Below, piece by piece: positions 1-9,431 of a stretch of 64,000 nucleotides of DNA. The DNA is from Nostoc sp. HK-01 (GTDB lineage Bacteria; Cyanobacteriota; Cyanobacteriia; Cyanobacteriales; Nostocaceae). The position numbers and the translations under genes were made by a program. Below the pieces are notes generated by a model. It had not been told where the DNA came from. It did not search any database and was given only the letters and a program-made list of their open reading frames with translations. The stretch lies in contig AP018320.1 of assembly GCA_003990705.1 (NCBI GenBank), positions 247,697 through 311,696 of the forward strand. Direction: 5' to 3'. Positions within the stretch are counted from its first letter, which is position 1. Each line of letters starts with the position of its first letter.

Positions 1-106
1 TGATATTTTTGCCACCTTGGAAACCTTTATCATCTAAAAATCGTTGAGACTTATCAAATTTTTTCTGTAATTGACGAAATAATTTTATATCTGCTGTTGG
101 ACTAAG
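1..106 (-). pseudogene. DDE transposase remnant (partial, runs off the left edge)
   Basis: Read on the minus strand, 35 codons are open from base 106 to the window edge, just after a TAG stop. The peptide contains LFRQLQKKFDKSQRF followed by LDDKGFQGGKNI. That pattern (FD...Q.F..DKGFQG) resembles the region around the second catalytic Asp of IS5-like or DDE_Tnp_4 transposases. No start codon joins it in frame, so this is an internal or broken piece. It suggests that the left border of the caspase/CHAT cluster lies next to an old insertion element. The assignment is by eye from a short peptide. Confidence 0.4.
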
Positions 107-138
107 CTAATCGTCGTTTAAATTTCACAATATTCATA

Positions 139-414
139 GTGAAAAAAGCTGGAAACCCTCTCTCCTGCTTCCTGCCCCCATGCGGCCTGAATGTGCAAAT
201 TAAATGCTCAACAGCTTATTCTGAAAATGACGGTTTACCACTTTTGTCAGGTTGTGTGACTGATGTCAGGCTACAGCAGGAATTATTAATTCACCGCTTT
301 GGCTTTAAAACCCAACGGTTGGTGGCGGCGGTTAGTGGTGAGGGGGCTGGTGCGATATATTGTTTCTCTCTGAAACCAGGATGTTTGGCAATTAACAAAA
401 ATAAACAAATCTGA
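139..414 (+). pseudogene. Caspase-like (peptidase C14) gene remnant
   Basis: A 91-codon open stretch whose residues about 31-57 read GL-LLSGC-TDV-LQ-ELLIHRFGFK. This matches the segment LKGCENDVKLQEYLLIHRFGFK of the intact caspase gene at 12869-15160. The similarity stops on both sides: there is no His or Cys catalytic segment and no plausible start, so it is a small scrap of a second caspase gene. It lies directly upstream of the WD40-CHAT gene and has the same orientation. This suggests that the module was once larger or that a copy was lost by recombination. Confidence 0.55.
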
Positions 415-457
415 TTGTGTTCAAAAACACTAAGATTTCACCATTCACCAACTGCAA

Positions 458-491
458 TTTGCATAACCCCCTTAAGCATGAGAAATATATA
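458..491 (+). promoter_or_regulatory. Shared promoter-like element, copy 1
   Basis: TTGCATAACC at 459-468 is followed after about 20 bp by ATATAT (near 485-491), 49 bp before the WD40-CHAT start. The same two-part element with near-constant spacing precedes three more genes, at 6760, 9361 and 12793. The spacing is longer than the usual 17 bp between a -35 and -10 box, so TTGCATA(A/T)CC could be an activator site rather than a -35 box. Confidence 0.6.
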
Positions 492-539
492 GGAATAATT
501 CATTAGCTTTTCCTCTGGTGGATTGTAGTTGCAATTGGT

Positions 540-3500
540 ATGAATACTATGCGCGGTCGCACAAGCAAAATCATCTTAATAGCCTTAAGTACTTTCCTGG
601 TAGCAATTGCACCGACATGGCCACAGAATTTTTCCAGGTTTTTGTTTGCACCCCAAGTGTTAGCGCAAACATCAAATCAGCGGCAAACTGAAACTGTCTC
701 TGGTAATTTCATTGATTACTTCGCTCAGGAAAGAGAAATTAAAGCACATGAGGGTAGTGTCAACAGTGCCAGTTTTAGTCCTGACGCTAAGTTAATTGTC
801 ACGGCTGGTGCTGATAATATTGCCCGTATCTGGGATTTTTCTGGTAAGCAGGTAGCAGAATTAATTGGGCATCAAGGCAATGTTAAAACTGCAAATTTTA
901 ACCCAGATGGGAAGATGATTGTTACTGCATCTTTTGATGGTACTGCCCGTATTTGGGACGCTTCCGGCAAACAGCTAGTTGAACTAAAAGGGCATCAAGG
1001 TAATGTTCACAGTGCGAATTTTAGCCCTGATGGAAAGATGATTGCTACAGCAGGTGCAGATAAAACCGTGCGGTTATGGGATTTATCTGGTAAACAGCTA
1101 AGGGAAATTAAAGCACATGAAAACAGCGTTTACAGCGCGAATTTTAGCCCTAATGGTAATCAGATTGTTACCGCCTCTGCTGATAAAACGGCGCGCGTTT
1201 GGGATGTTTCAGGTAAGTTACTAGCAGAACTCAAAGGACATCAAGATACTGTTTGGAGTGCAACTTTTCATCCTAATAGCAAGCAAATTGTCACAGCATC
1301 AGACGATAAAACCGCTCGTATTTGGGATTTATCTGGGAAAGTTTTAGCTGAGTTAAAAGCACATAATGATAGTGTTTTAAATGTGAGTTTTAGCAAAGAT
1401 GGACAGCAGATTATCACAGCATCGATTGATAAAACTGCTTTGATTTGGAAATCTTCAGGTCGCTTGATAGGCAAGCTGCAAGGACATGAAGGTGGTGTTA
1501 ATAGTGTTAGTTTTAGCCAGGATACTAAACATATTATTACTGCATCATCTGATAACACAATTCGTGTTTGGGACACATCCAATAAGGTAATAACAGAATT
1601 ATTAGGTCATAAAGGTAAAGTTAATAGTGCTAGTTTTAGCCGGGATAGTAAACGTATTATTACTGAATCTGAAGACGAAACTATAAGAATTTGGGATATA
1701 TATAGCAAACTAGTCACTGAAATCAAAGCACCACAAGAGATACAGAGTGCGAAATTTAGCCCTGATGGTAAACTAATTGTAACTACGTCCCAGAATAAAA
1801 TTGCCAGAGTTTGGGACATTACAGGTAAGTTAATCACTGAACTCAAAGGGCATCAGGACACCGTTGAAAGTGCCAATTTTAGCCCTGATAGCAAATTAAT
1901 CATTACTGTATCTAAAGATAAAACTGCAAGAATTTGGGATATTTCGGGTAAGCTGATCACTGAACTCAAAGGAGATCAGGACACCGTTGAAAGTGCCAAT
2001 TTCTGCCTGTATAATAGCGCCAATTTCAGCCAGGATAATAAGCAAATTATCACTGCCTGCGGAAATATAGCCCGGATATGGAATACATCAGGCAAACTAA
2101 TTACCAGATTAGAATTAAAAGGCCCAGAGTATTCTATTATCAGTGCGAATTTTAGCCCAGATGGCAAGATGGTTGTTACTGCCTCTATTGATGGTAGTGC
2201 TTGGATATGGGATGTTTCGGGTAAAGTAGTAACAAAAATTGATTTACCCAATACTACGACTGAAAAGTATAGTGAAAATCGTGTTTACGGTGCTGATTTT
2301 AGCCCAGATAATAAATTCTTGATCACCGCAACTTCTGATGGCGCACGAGTGTGGGACATTTCAGGCAAGTTAATTACCGAACTTAAAGGTCATCAGGATG
2401 AAGTCACCAGTGCTAATTTTAGTCCAGATGGCAAACTAGTTTTTACTGCATCTGATGATAGTACGGTTCGGCTCTGGTATGTCTTTGACAAACTAGCAGC
2501 CTCACCAAAATTACCAGAAACACCTTTTTCTAGCAATCAGCCACCTCAAGAAGAAGTAAAACCTCGTTTTAGCAATGGAGCTGAAGTTATTACTAGTGTA
2601 AGTTTTAGCCCAGATAATAAATTAATTGTTACTGGTTCTCAAGATGGTACTGCACAGATATGGGATACCTCTGGCAAACTGCTAACTGAACTCATAGGAC
2701 ATCAATATCAAATCAAGAGTATACATTTTAGTGCTGATGGCAAGTTAATTCTTACCGCATCTTCGGACTTTGCTAAAGTGTGGGATATTTCAGGTAAATT
2801 GCTGGCAACACTGGAAATAAGTGAAGATATTGCTGCTTCTAGCGCCAGTTTAAGTCCTGATGGTAAGTTAGCTGTTATTACATATTCATCTTTTGCAGAA
2901 AATGTCCTACTTTGGGATACTTCTGGCAAGTTACTCACAAAACTTAAAGGTCATACTCATCCAGTCAATAGTGCGAACTTTAGCCCTGATGGTAAGCTAA
3001 TTGTGACGGCATCTGCGGATAAAACTGCTCGTATATGGGATACTTCTGGCAAGCAGTTAGCTGAACTTAAAGGACATTTACAAGAAGTAAAAAATGCAGT
3101 TTTTAGCCCAGATGGTAAGCTAATTGTAACTATTAGTGACGAACCAATTGTTCGCGTATGGAATACTTCTGGCAAACTATTAACTGAACTCAAACATAAG
3201 TATGGATATATTGATAGTGTAAGTTTTAGTCCTGATAGCAAGCTGATTATTACTTCATATCTGCAAAGTTCTTCGATTGTCTGGGATACTTCCGGTAATT
3301 TAATTAGGGAACTGGAAGGAATTAAAAGTTTTAAATTTAGCCCTAATGGTAAACAGGCTGTATCCATATCTAGGGATATGGCTTTAGTGGGAGAAATTAC
3401 TAGCCAAAAGTTTATTCCACTTAGAAGTGATCAAGGTTCAATTAAAGACGCGACTTTTAGCCCTAATAGCCAATTGATGGTCACTGTAACGGAAATATCT

Positions 3501-6500
3501 TCTTTACCTACTAAGAGTATCGCTCAAGTGTGGGATATTTCTGGCAAGCTTTTAGCTGAACTTAAACCATACCCCAGTACAGTTAATGATGCTAAATTTA
3601 GCCCTGATGGGCAATTAATTATTGCTGCCTTTGATAACGGTACTGTCAAAGTTTGGAATAAGTCTGGTAAACTTTTAACTGAACTTAAAGGGCATCAGAG
3701 TGCTGTAAAAAGTGCTAGTTTTAGCCCTAATAATAAGTTAATTCTCACCTCATCTAGTGGCACTTCTATAATATGGGATACAAATGGTCAACAAATAGCT
3801 GAACTTAAAGGTTATAATGCAAGCTTTAGCCCTGATGGCAAGTTGATTGTTACCTTATCTTATAAAACTGTTTTATTATGGGATACCAATGGTCAACAAA
3901 TAGCTGAATTTAAAGACCATCAAGATTATATTTCCAGTGTTCATTTTAGTGCAGACAGTAAGTTAATTATTACTACATCAAATGATAAGACTGTCCATGT
4001 TCGGGATACTAATGGCAAATTAATCACCGAACTCAAAGGGAATAATCTTAGTTTTAGGAGTGCCATTTTAAGCCCTGATAGTAAGTTGATTCTCACCTTA
4101 GCTTGGGATAATCGGACACGAGTGTGGGATATTTCAGGTAAGCTAGTGGCTGAACTTATAGGGAGGCAAAATTACATCACAAATGCTCTTTTTAGCCCTA
4201 ATAGCAAGCTGATTATCACCACGTATTTTTATCGTGTATCTAATATTAATGTGTGGGATATTTCAGGTAAGCTGCTCACTGAATTTCAAATATCTCAAGG
4301 AGATATTAAGGATGCCAATTTTAGCCCTGATGGAAAACTAATAGTTACTGCTGCATCCGATGGCATAGCACGAGTGTGGGAGACTACAGGTAGACTTATA
4401 GTAGAACTTAAAGGACATAACGGTGATATTAGTAAAGCTAGTTTTAGTCCTAATGGACAACGCATAGTCACTGCATCTGATGATGGTACAGCAAGAGTAT
4501 GGGAGTTATCTGGTAAGCAAATAGCCTTGCTGAAATTGGACGAAAAAATTGCTGCTACTCCAAAAGCTGAAGCAGACAGACTGCGTGATTTACAATTGTC
4601 TCCCCCTAACTGCGCCCAAGCAATTGAGCCTTGGCAAACAGCTTTAAAAATCTATCAACAAATCTCTGATAACGAGAACCAAGTTGTCATTCTTGAACAA
4701 CTCGGTAATGCTTACTATTGCCTTAGCGACTACACCAAAGCTATTGAGTTTTATAAAAATGCTTTAGAAATTTCTAAAAAAATTACCTATGTACAGAAAC
4801 AAGGCAAAAATCTAGTAAATCTGGGTAACGTATATAATTCTTTAGCTGATTATGAAACAGCAATTAAATATTATAATGATGCTTTAAAAATTTTAGAGCA
4901 AAATCAAAACACACAACTTAAAGCAGAAGTTTTACAAAGTCGGGGCAATATTTACATTGCTCAAGGTAAATCTAACGAAGCACTTCAAGACTTATCAGAA
5001 GCATTGACTATTGACAAAAATGCTTTTAGTATTGCTAAGACTAAAGCTAATTTGGCAAACATTTATTATTCATTGAGTGATTACAATAAAGCAATCCAAT
5101 ATTACAAAGAAAGTGCAGAATTAATTCCTAGTGAAGCACTAGGAGGGTTAGGTAATGTTTACCTTGCACTTGGCGATACTGCAAAGGCTATTGGCTTTCA
5201 TCAACAAAGTTTAGCGAAAGCGCAAGAAAACGAAAATAAGGAAGCAGAAGGTAATGCTTTAAATAATCTTGCTAATTCTCTTCGTCAAGCAGGCAAACTC
5301 CCGCAAGCTGAAAAATATTTGCGCTCGGCGATCACTATTTGGGAAAATCTTCGTGTAACATTAGATGATACTAACAAAATTTCCATTTTTGAAAAGCAAA
5401 CTCGCACCTACCGCCTGCTACAAGAAGTGTTGATTGCTCAAAATAAAATAGCTGAAGCACTAGAAATATCTGAACGTGGTAGGGCAAGAGCTTTTATTGA
5501 TTTACTCAATAAACGATTGTCCCCTAATCAAACAGAGCAATCAAAAGTAACAGTACTGAATATTGAACAGATTCAACAAATTGCTAAAAACGAAAATGCA
5601 ACCCTGGTTCAATATTCAATTATTAATGATGAATTCAAGGTTGATGGTAAACTGCAAACTCAAGATTCAGAACTTTATATTTGGGTTATCAAACCCACAG
5701 GTGAAGTAAGTTTTCGCTCCTCTGATCTCAAACCCCTGTGGCAAAAGGAGAATACAACATTAGCAAAACTCGTTACCACGAGTCGTCAATCCATTGGTGT
5801 CAGAGGACGTGGTGGTGTTTACGTGAGTGCCAAACCCGATGCAACCAAAGCAAAGCAAAGATTACAGCGGTCGCACGAATTGCTCATCAAACCCATTGCA
5901 GATATCCTACCCAGTAACCCCAATGACAAAGTTATCTTTATTCCTCAAGGTGAGTTGTTTCTTGTTCCTTTCCCAGCGTTGCAATATGACCAAGATAAAT
6001 ACCTGATTGAAAAACACACTATCCTCACTGCACCATCAATCCAAGTATTAGATTTCACATCTAAGCAAAAACGACGTGTAGAAACTTTAAATGCCAAGTC
6101 TCTAATTGTCGGTAATCCAACGATGCCGAAAGTAGAGTTGGAACCAGAAAAACCCCCTGAACAATTAAAAGATTTACCGTGGGCGGAAAAGGAAGCTAAA
6201 GATATTGCGTCAATCCTCAAAACTCAAGCTCTGACAGGTAAAGAAGCTAGCAAAACTGCAATTTTACAGAAAATGCCCGAAGCCGGAATTATTCACTTTG
6301 CTACCCACGGCTTGCTTGATGATAACCGGGGTTTGGGAAGTGCGATCGCTCTTGCTCCCTCCAGTAAAGATAACGGCTTACTCACCGCCGAAGAAATCTT
6401 GAACCTGAAGTTAAATGCAGATTTAGTCGTTCTCAGTGCTTGCGACACTGGACGCGGACGCATTACTGGTGATGGTGTGATTGGTTTATCTCGTTCTTTA

Positions 6501-6704
6501 ATTAGCGCAGGTGTCCCTAGTGTTATTGTCTCCTTGTGGGCAGTTGATGATAATTCCACATCATTTTTAATGACTGAGTTCTATAACAATCTGCAACAAA
6601 AGCTTGACAAAGCCGCAGCACTTAAAAAAGCAATGCTGACAACGATGCAGAAATATCCTCAACCTATAAATTGGGCTGCATTCACCTTGATTGGGGAATC
6701 GTGA
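540..6704 (+). CDS. Exported WD40-repeat / TPR / CHAT-domain protein (2054 aa)
   Basis: The N-terminus is a signal peptide (hydrophobic residues about 11-25, then a likely cut after VLAQT near residue 43). Residues about 68-1332 hold roughly 30 WD40 blades of about 41 residues, with repeated ANFSPDGKLIVTASxD and ARIWDxSGKLLAELKGHQ patterns. Several blades are degenerate. Residues about 1360-1620 are TPRs, and the end (about 1690-2054) is a CHAT domain, a caspase-like cysteine peptidase fold. The expected catalytic pair is visible: His1923 in HFATHG and Cys1968 in VVLSACDTGRG. The blades would sense a ligand or partner and gate the CHAT protease outside the cytoplasm. It is first of four co-oriented genes with a common upstream element. 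Substrate unknown; the TPR-CHAT half is a close paralogue of the gene at 9432. Confidence 0.9.
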   Translation: MNTMRGRTSKIILIALSTFLVAIAPTWPQNFSRFLFAPQVLAQTSNQRQTETVSGNFIDYFAQEREIKAHEGSVNSASFSPDAKLIVTAGADNIARIWDFSGKQVAELIGHQGNVKTANFNPDGKMIVTASFDGTARIWDASGKQLVELKGHQGNVHSANFSPDGKMIATAGADKTVRLWDLSGKQLREIKAHENSVYSANFSPNGNQIVTASADKTARVWDVSGKLLAELKGHQDTVWSATFHPNSKQIVTASDDKTARIWDLSGKVLAELKAHNDSVLNVSFSKDGQQIITASIDKTALIWKSSGRLIGKLQGHEGGVNSVSFSQDTKHIITASSDNTIRVWDTSNKVITELLGHKGKVNSASFSRDSKRIITESEDETIRIWDIYSKLVTEIKAPQEIQSAKFSPDGKLIVTTSQNKIARVWDITGKLITELKGHQDTVESANFSPDSKLIITVSKDKTARIWDISGKLITELKGDQDTVESANFCLYNSANFSQDNKQIITACGNIARIWNTSGKLITRLELKGPEYSIISANFSPDGKMVVTASIDGSAWIWDVSGKVVTKIDLPNTTTEKYSENRVYGADFSPDNKFLITATSDGARVWDISGKLITELKGHQDEVTSANFSPDGKLVFTASDDSTVRLWYVFDKLAASPKLPETPFSSNQPPQEEVKPRFSNGAEVITSVSFSPDNKLIVTGSQDGTAQIWDTSGKLLTELIGHQYQIKSIHFSADGKLILTASSDFAKVWDISGKLLATLEISEDIAASSASLSPDGKLAVITYSSFAENVLLWDTSGKLLTKLKGHTHPVNSANFSPDGKLIVTASADKTARIWDTSGKQLAELKGHLQEVKNAVFSPDGKLIVTISDEPIVRVWNTSGKLLTELKHKYGYIDSVSFSPDSKLIITSYLQSSSIVWDTSGNLIRELEGIKSFKFSPNGKQAVSISRDMALVGEITSQKFIPLRSDQGSIKDATFSPNSQLMVTVTEISSLPTKSIAQVWDISGKLLAELKPYPSTVNDAKFSPDGQLIIAAFDNGTVKVWNKSGKLLTELKGHQSAVKSASFSPNNKLILTSSSGTSIIWDTNGQQIAELKGYNASFSPDGKLIVTLSYKTVLLWDTNGQQIAEFKDHQDYISSVHFSADSKLIITTSNDKTVHVRDTNGKLITELKGNNLSFRSAILSPDSKLILTLAWDNRTRVWDISGKLVAELIGRQNYITNALFSPNSKLIITTYFYRVSNINVWDISGKLLTEFQISQGDIKDANFSPDGKLIVTAASDGIARVWETTGRLIVELKGHNGDISKASFSPNGQRIVTASDDGTARVWELSGKQIALLKLDEKIAATPKAEADRLRDLQLSPPNCAQAIEPWQTALKIYQQISDNENQVVILEQLGNAYYCLSDYTKAIEFYKNALEISKKITYVQKQGKNLVNLGNVYNSLADYETAIKYYNDALKILEQNQNTQLKAEVLQSRGNIYIAQGKSNEALQDLSEALTIDKNAFSIAKTKANLANIYYSLSDYNKAIQYYKESAELIPSEALGGLGNVYLALGDTAKAIGFHQQSLAKAQENENKEAEGNALNNLANSLRQAGKLPQAEKYLRSAITIWENLRVTLDDTNKISIFEKQTRTYRLLQEVLIAQNKIAEALEISERGRARAFIDLLNKRLSPNQTEQSKVTVLNIEQIQQIAKNENATLVQYSIINDEFKVDGKLQTQDSELYIWVIKPTGEVSFRSSDLKPLWQKENTTLAKLVTTSRQSIGVRGRGGVYVSAKPDATKAKQRLQRSHELLIKPIADILPSNPNDKVIFIPQGELFLVPFPALQYDQDKYLIEKHTILTAPSIQVLDFTSKQKRRVETLNAKSLIVGNPTMPKVELEPEKPPEQLKDLPWAEKEAKDIASILKTQALTGKEASKTAILQKMPEAGIIHFATHGLLDDNRGLGSAIALAPSSKDNGLLTAEEILNLKLNADLVVLSACDTGRGRITGDGVIGLSRSLISAGVPSVIVSLWAVDDNSTSFLMTEFYNNLQQKLDKAAALKKAMLTTMQKYPQPINWAAFTLIGES

Positions 6705-6759
6705 ACAATCTCTGCTCTCATACAAGAGATGCGATAAATCGCGTCTTTGCAATCTGAAT

Positions 6760-6792
6760 TTTGCATATCCTCCCACCGACAAGAGATATATG
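6760..6792 (+). promoter_or_regulatory. Shared promoter-like element, copy 2
   Basis: TTGCATATCC at 6761-6770, 20 bp between TTGCAT and TATATG (6787-6792), then 21 bp to the subtilase start. Same architecture as copies 1, 3 and 4. Confidence 0.6.
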
Positions 6793-6813
6793 TTTATAAA
6801 TTTATGAACACTT

Positions 6814-8979
6814 ATGAAACGCATTACATGTGGTATTTTACTCACTGGTTGTCTTTGGTCTGGGTTGGGGATGTTCTCCATTTCCCCACAAGTGACAGCC
6901 GTTGCTCAAACCCAAGAAGATAGTAACTTATTTTACCTTTATAAAAGACAACGCATTCCCCTAAACCAGCGACAAGATGTGATCGCAGTTACTTTTAAAA
7001 AAGTGTCTACCCGTAGCCCTGCGGCTCAACCTCTTTATCTGCAACTCCAGGAATCTCTACAGGGTAGCGTTCGGGGAGGTAGTGGGCCCAAAGTTAGTCC
7101 TTTGGGCGAGAACTATGCTGTAGTAAATTTGCCTGCTGGAACCTTAAATGCCTTACAGCAGCGCATTCAACAGCAACCCTACGTAGAAAATACCTTACCA
7201 ATCTTGACTCGTCAGCAAACCAAAGAAGTTATTGTTTTACCCAACGAAATTATCGTTAGTTTTGACCCCAAAGTTGACGAAAGTCAGAGACAGACTATTT
7301 TACAGCAGAGTAATCTGACAATTGTGCGTCCGTTGCGCTTCAACCGCGATCGCTATCTGGTCAAATCCACAAGGGTGGCTGGAACACAAATCCTCAATGT
7401 CGCCAACCAACTCAACAATGTCAAAAGCATCTCCTCTGCTCAACCTAACTTCATCCAATCAATTACCGACCAAAGTCTTGAAACAGCTAGCAAACAAGTA
7501 GCTAATTTCAAGGGAACTGAGGATAGGGTATTGGGAAAACTTTTACCTAGTTCCCAGTCCCCAAACCCCAGTCGCCAACCTAGTAGAGGGATTTCTCCAA
7601 AAACTAGCTTACTCGTATTGGCGTGGCATTTGAACAGCTTACCCCTACAACAATGTTTGCCCCGACTATCTAGTTGGGAATTATTACAAACCTGCCTGCA
7701 AAAGTCTACTGTTGCCACAAAATCTCTTGTCTCCCGCACAGATATTCGCGTCACCGATGCTTGGAAACGTAGTAACGGCGGACGCGGTGTAGTTGTTGCA
7801 GTCATCGATAGCTTGATTCAATGGGATCATCCTGATTTGGTAGGTAGTCTCTACACCGTGAAAGCGGCTGACAAATGTCCAGATGAAGTCCACGGGTGGG
7901 ATTTTTCTAGTGGTGGTAATAGTCTCGACCCCTGCGAAATCGGCGATGGCGATACCCGCATCAATCGTACTGAACTCGGCATTCTCACAGCCAGATTTCA
8001 AGATACTTTCAAATTATCGGATACAGAATTAATTCAGCAATATTCTGTTGAAGCGCTGGAGATGAAACAAAAATACCCAAATGCGTCTTTTGAGGAAATT
8101 GCTCAGATTTTACGTTACGTTTTTCGCACTTATAAAGTCGGGGCAGAATTTCATGGTACTTGGGTAAGTGGGATAATTGCCGCTAAACCCCAAGATAATC
8201 AGGGATTAGTCGGTGTAGCGCCCAATGCTCAAATTTTACCTGTGCGGTTGTTTGGATTGAATGGAAGTTACAGTCCTTCTGCCTATATTGAAGCCATTGG
8301 TTACGCAGCCGATCGCGGTGCTGATATTATTAATCTCAGCTTGGGTAGTACATTACCAACTGATGGAGAAGAAGAAGCGATCGCAGATGTCCTCAAAGCA
8401 CATCCTAAACTAGTAATTGTGGCTGCTGCTGGTAACGAAAACTCTAACCGTGTCGCCTATCCCGCCGCCTATCCGGGAGTAGTGGCTGTTGGTGCAACAA
8501 ATCTTTTAGGTAATCGCGCTCCTTACAGTAACTACGGCAAAGGTTTAGCCATAGTTGCACCAGGAGGAGACTTAAATACCCCAGGGATGCTGGGCGGAAT
8601 TCCCACCACAGGTGGTAGCTGGCTAGATGCTTTTTGGCAAGGAATGTCCACTCCTGAGTCTCGTTGGTCTACCGTGCTGGATGCGCGGGGCAAATATTGG
8701 TGGGTGGAAGGCACATCTTTTGCATCGCCAGCCGTCGCGGGGGTAGTGGCTTTGATGAAAGGAGAAAATAAAGAAATTAGCAGAGAAGGTTTGGTGAGTA
8801 TCTTAAAATCTACAGCTAGTTATCAAGGGCTAGCTATCTCTGATGATGATGTTAGGATATATCGTTCGCAGCGACGCAAAGGTGAAGTTTCATCTGCGGT
8901 GAAAGGTCAGTCATACTTTTTTGGCAAAGGACTGGTGAATGCTGATGCTGCAGTCAAGGCGGTGCAAGAAAGGCGATAA
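6814..8979 (+). CDS. Secreted subtilisin-like serine protease (S8 family, 721 aa)
   Basis: A signal peptide is visible (hydrophobic residues about 7-30, ending near VTAVAQ). It is followed by a propeptide-like region of about 290 residues and then an S8 catalytic domain. The triad is Asp332 (VVVAVIDS), His447 (FHGTWVSGIIAA) and Ser635 (GTSFASPAVAGVVALM). The oxyanion Asn is in AAAGNENSN. The spacing from Asp to His, 115 residues, is much longer than the 30-50 usual in subtilases. The extra segment is rich in Cys and Asp, which suggests an insert that might bind metal or control activity. The gene sits between two CHAT-protein genes, so it may be activated by, or act downstream of, those caspase-like proteases. 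The start has no strong Shine-Dalgarno sequence, but the signal peptide fits it. Confidence 0.9.
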   Translation: MKRITCGILLTGCLWSGLGMFSISPQVTAVAQTQEDSNLFYLYKRQRIPLNQRQDVIAVTFKKVSTRSPAAQPLYLQLQESLQGSVRGGSGPKVSPLGENYAVVNLPAGTLNALQQRIQQQPYVENTLPILTRQQTKEVIVLPNEIIVSFDPKVDESQRQTILQQSNLTIVRPLRFNRDRYLVKSTRVAGTQILNVANQLNNVKSISSAQPNFIQSITDQSLETASKQVANFKGTEDRVLGKLLPSSQSPNPSRQPSRGISPKTSLLVLAWHLNSLPLQQCLPRLSSWELLQTCLQKSTVATKSLVSRTDIRVTDAWKRSNGGRGVVVAVIDSLIQWDHPDLVGSLYTVKAADKCPDEVHGWDFSSGGNSLDPCEIGDGDTRINRTELGILTARFQDTFKLSDTELIQQYSVEALEMKQKYPNASFEEIAQILRYVFRTYKVGAEFHGTWVSGIIAAKPQDNQGLVGVAPNAQILPVRLFGLNGSYSPSAYIEAIGYAADRGADIINLSLGSTLPTDGEEEAIADVLKAHPKLVIVAAAGNENSNRVAYPAAYPGVVAVGATNLLGNRAPYSNYGKGLAIVAPGGDLNTPGMLGGIPTTGGSWLDAFWQGMSTPESRWSTVLDARGKYWWVEGTSFASPAVAGVVALMKGENKEISREGLVSILKSTASYQGLAISDDDVRIYRSQRRKGEVSSAVKGQSYFFGKGLVNADAAVKAVQERR

Positions 8980-9360
8980 AATTATAGATATAGGTTGAAA
9001 AGCGACCGCCACATCTGATTCAGGTTCGCTTGATTTGGCAAAGTAATCGGAATCTTGTCCACGAATTTCGGCGCGTTCACGAAGTGTCTCCGAATTCGTC
9101 AATAGTAAATCGCTTTGGTGTGACAACGTTCATGAGACATCACCGATTTAACTGTTATGTTTTCCAGCTTACCATCTGTATTCATTGGCTTTTGCCCATT
9201 TTGCGCTCGCTAATTTTTCTTGTAAAACGGGTGAGACACTTTGATTTACAATACACTCACAGAAATAAGCCGCCCTTGATCACAAACCAAGCTTTTGGCG
9301 GTAAACGTAGCCATACCGTTAGGTTTATCGCTTTTGTTCACTCTTGCACAGTGGATCGAA
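8980..9360. other. Gene-free spacer with an inverted repeat
   Basis: No convincing gene. An inverted repeat lies at 9061-9099: ACGAATTTCGG and CCGAATTCGT separated by 18 bp. The single 117-codon open frame on the plus strand has no domain-like sequence, and its composition is unlike the neighbouring genes. Confidence 0.5.
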
Positions 9361-9393
9361 TTTGCATATCCTTCAGCAGGTGAGAGATATATC
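9361..9393 (+). promoter_or_regulatory. Shared promoter-like element, copy 3
   Basis: TTGCATATCC at 9362-9371, 20 bp between TTGCAT and TATATC (9388-9393), 38 bp before the TPR-CHAT start. It matches copy 2 closely, including GAGAGATATAT versus AAGAGATATAT. Confidence 0.6.
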
Positions 9394-9431
9394 TCCTTAG
9401 ACTCTCTGCTTTACTTTTTACTCTAAAATCT

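Noticed and set aside
1268..3367. Several open frames on the minus strand inside the WD40 region
   Set aside because: They repeat with the WD40 unit length and mirror its codons; shadows of the real gene.
9030..9383. 117-codon open frame between subtilase and TPR-CHAT genes
   Set aside because: No domain-like sequence, no ribosome-binding site, and it runs into the shared promoter-like element; treated as spacer.
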